A DNA stretch of 60,000 bases, taken from positions 129,835 to 189,834 of the forward strand of contig NW_019775446.1 of assembly GCF_001039355.2 (NCBI RefSeq), given 5' to 3'. Within the stretch, counting starts at the first letter, position 1, and each line of letters opens with the position of its first letter. The notes under the pieces are model-generated. The model had not been told where the DNA came from. It ran no database searches and saw nothing but the letters and a program-made list of their open reading frames with translations. The position numbers were made by a program, and so were the translations under genes. Shown here piece by piece: positions 59,535-60,000 of this stretch. Source of the DNA: Lingula anatina. Its lineage: Eukaryota > Brachiopoda > Lingulata > Lingulida > Lingulidae.

Positions 59535-60000
59535 GTAAGATTCCTTTCTAACTCCCAGATATGTTACTTGATCGCCAATGCGAATAATAGTATCGGAAAA
59601 TGCCCAGAAATTAACCGGCGACAACAATAACTTGTAAGTTACGTTACTCAAGTCGGAGCAGTAGTTTTTGCTTTGTATCGTGCTTGCCTTGCTGTAAACA
59701 CTCTAGACTTAAATCAAACAAATGTGCACATGGGGAAATTGCATCACTGGATAGCCTTTATATAATGCGATAACAATACAAAGTAATTTTATGGCCTCTT
59801 TGGTTTTTAGTCGTTGTTTTTGCTTTTTCTGCCAAGCGATGGGTATCTTTGTTCGTCTTATCTTCACGCTTATGCTAAAGATCACGTCCTACCTTGCCGT
59901 TTATTGGCTTTGGCTGCATTATAAAAATGTCAGTTTTGTGTATCAGATGTATTTATAGTGTTTTTAATATTGTTGATAAAATGAAGTAAATCAGATGGCG

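Overview
Nuclear DNA of an animal, most likely a marine lophotrochozoan such as a mollusc. The genes have many short exons with GT-AG introns, the intergenic DNA is AT-rich and full of CA/TA/GA microsatellites and short inverted-repeat elements, and near-identical blocks look like unmerged haplotypes of a very heterozygous genome. There are no prokaryotic operons, CRISPR arrays or convincing RNA genes. The organism is inferred from style and gene content, not from a diagnostic marker. LAYOUT. (1) 1-5260, + strand: last three coding exons and long 3' flank of a gene whose product ends in an acidic, Ser-Pro-containing tail. It is not firmly identified; a heat-shock-factor-like activation domain is only a weak possibility. 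(2) 5500-12700, - strand: a six-exon gene for a ~200-residue protein that recalls the sperm axonemal microtubule inner protein SPMIP8/TEPP. Its last three exons appear twice because contigs overlap at single-n joints (6725, 8586). A CRE and a CCAAT box lie upstream of its ATG. (3) 12700-28100: ~15 kb with no convincing coding exon. It holds microsatellites, a MITE, a short tandem repeat, a palindrome and one possible untranslated leader exon. (4) 28143-47557, + strand: the main gene, a complete formin of the FMN1/FMN2/Cappuccino class in 14 exons encoding 1428 residues. Its order is a myristoylation-type MGNQQT start, DEP domain, coiled coil, short FH1, FH2, a Spire-binding (FSI)-like motif and an unusual ~525-residue tail with two YxxM motifs. 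All splice phases close. A second possible first exon at 32961-33049 splices in the same phase. (5) 48091-48249: a small MITE with 14-bp terminal inverted repeats in the formin 3' flank. (6) 49431-51324, - strand: a five-exon gene for a secreted, Cys- and Tyr-rich 265-residue protein with a TATA box. (7) 50484-59085: two copies of one ~4.2-4.4 kb block separated by a single n. Each carries exons 1-2 of the secreted-protein gene followed by long quasi-palindromic repeats and a minisatellite with a 176-base gap. (8) 59328-59534, + strand: a TATA box and a possible first coding exon of another gene. HOW THE GENES RELATE. The genes look independent. The formin is expected to nucleate actin with Spire, the TEPP-like protein to sit in ciliary or sperm doublets, and the Cys-rich protein to be exported. 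The most interesting material is the formin (DEP domain, two possible N termini, FSI motif followed by a signalling-type tail) and the pattern of single-n joints that make one gene look duplicated.
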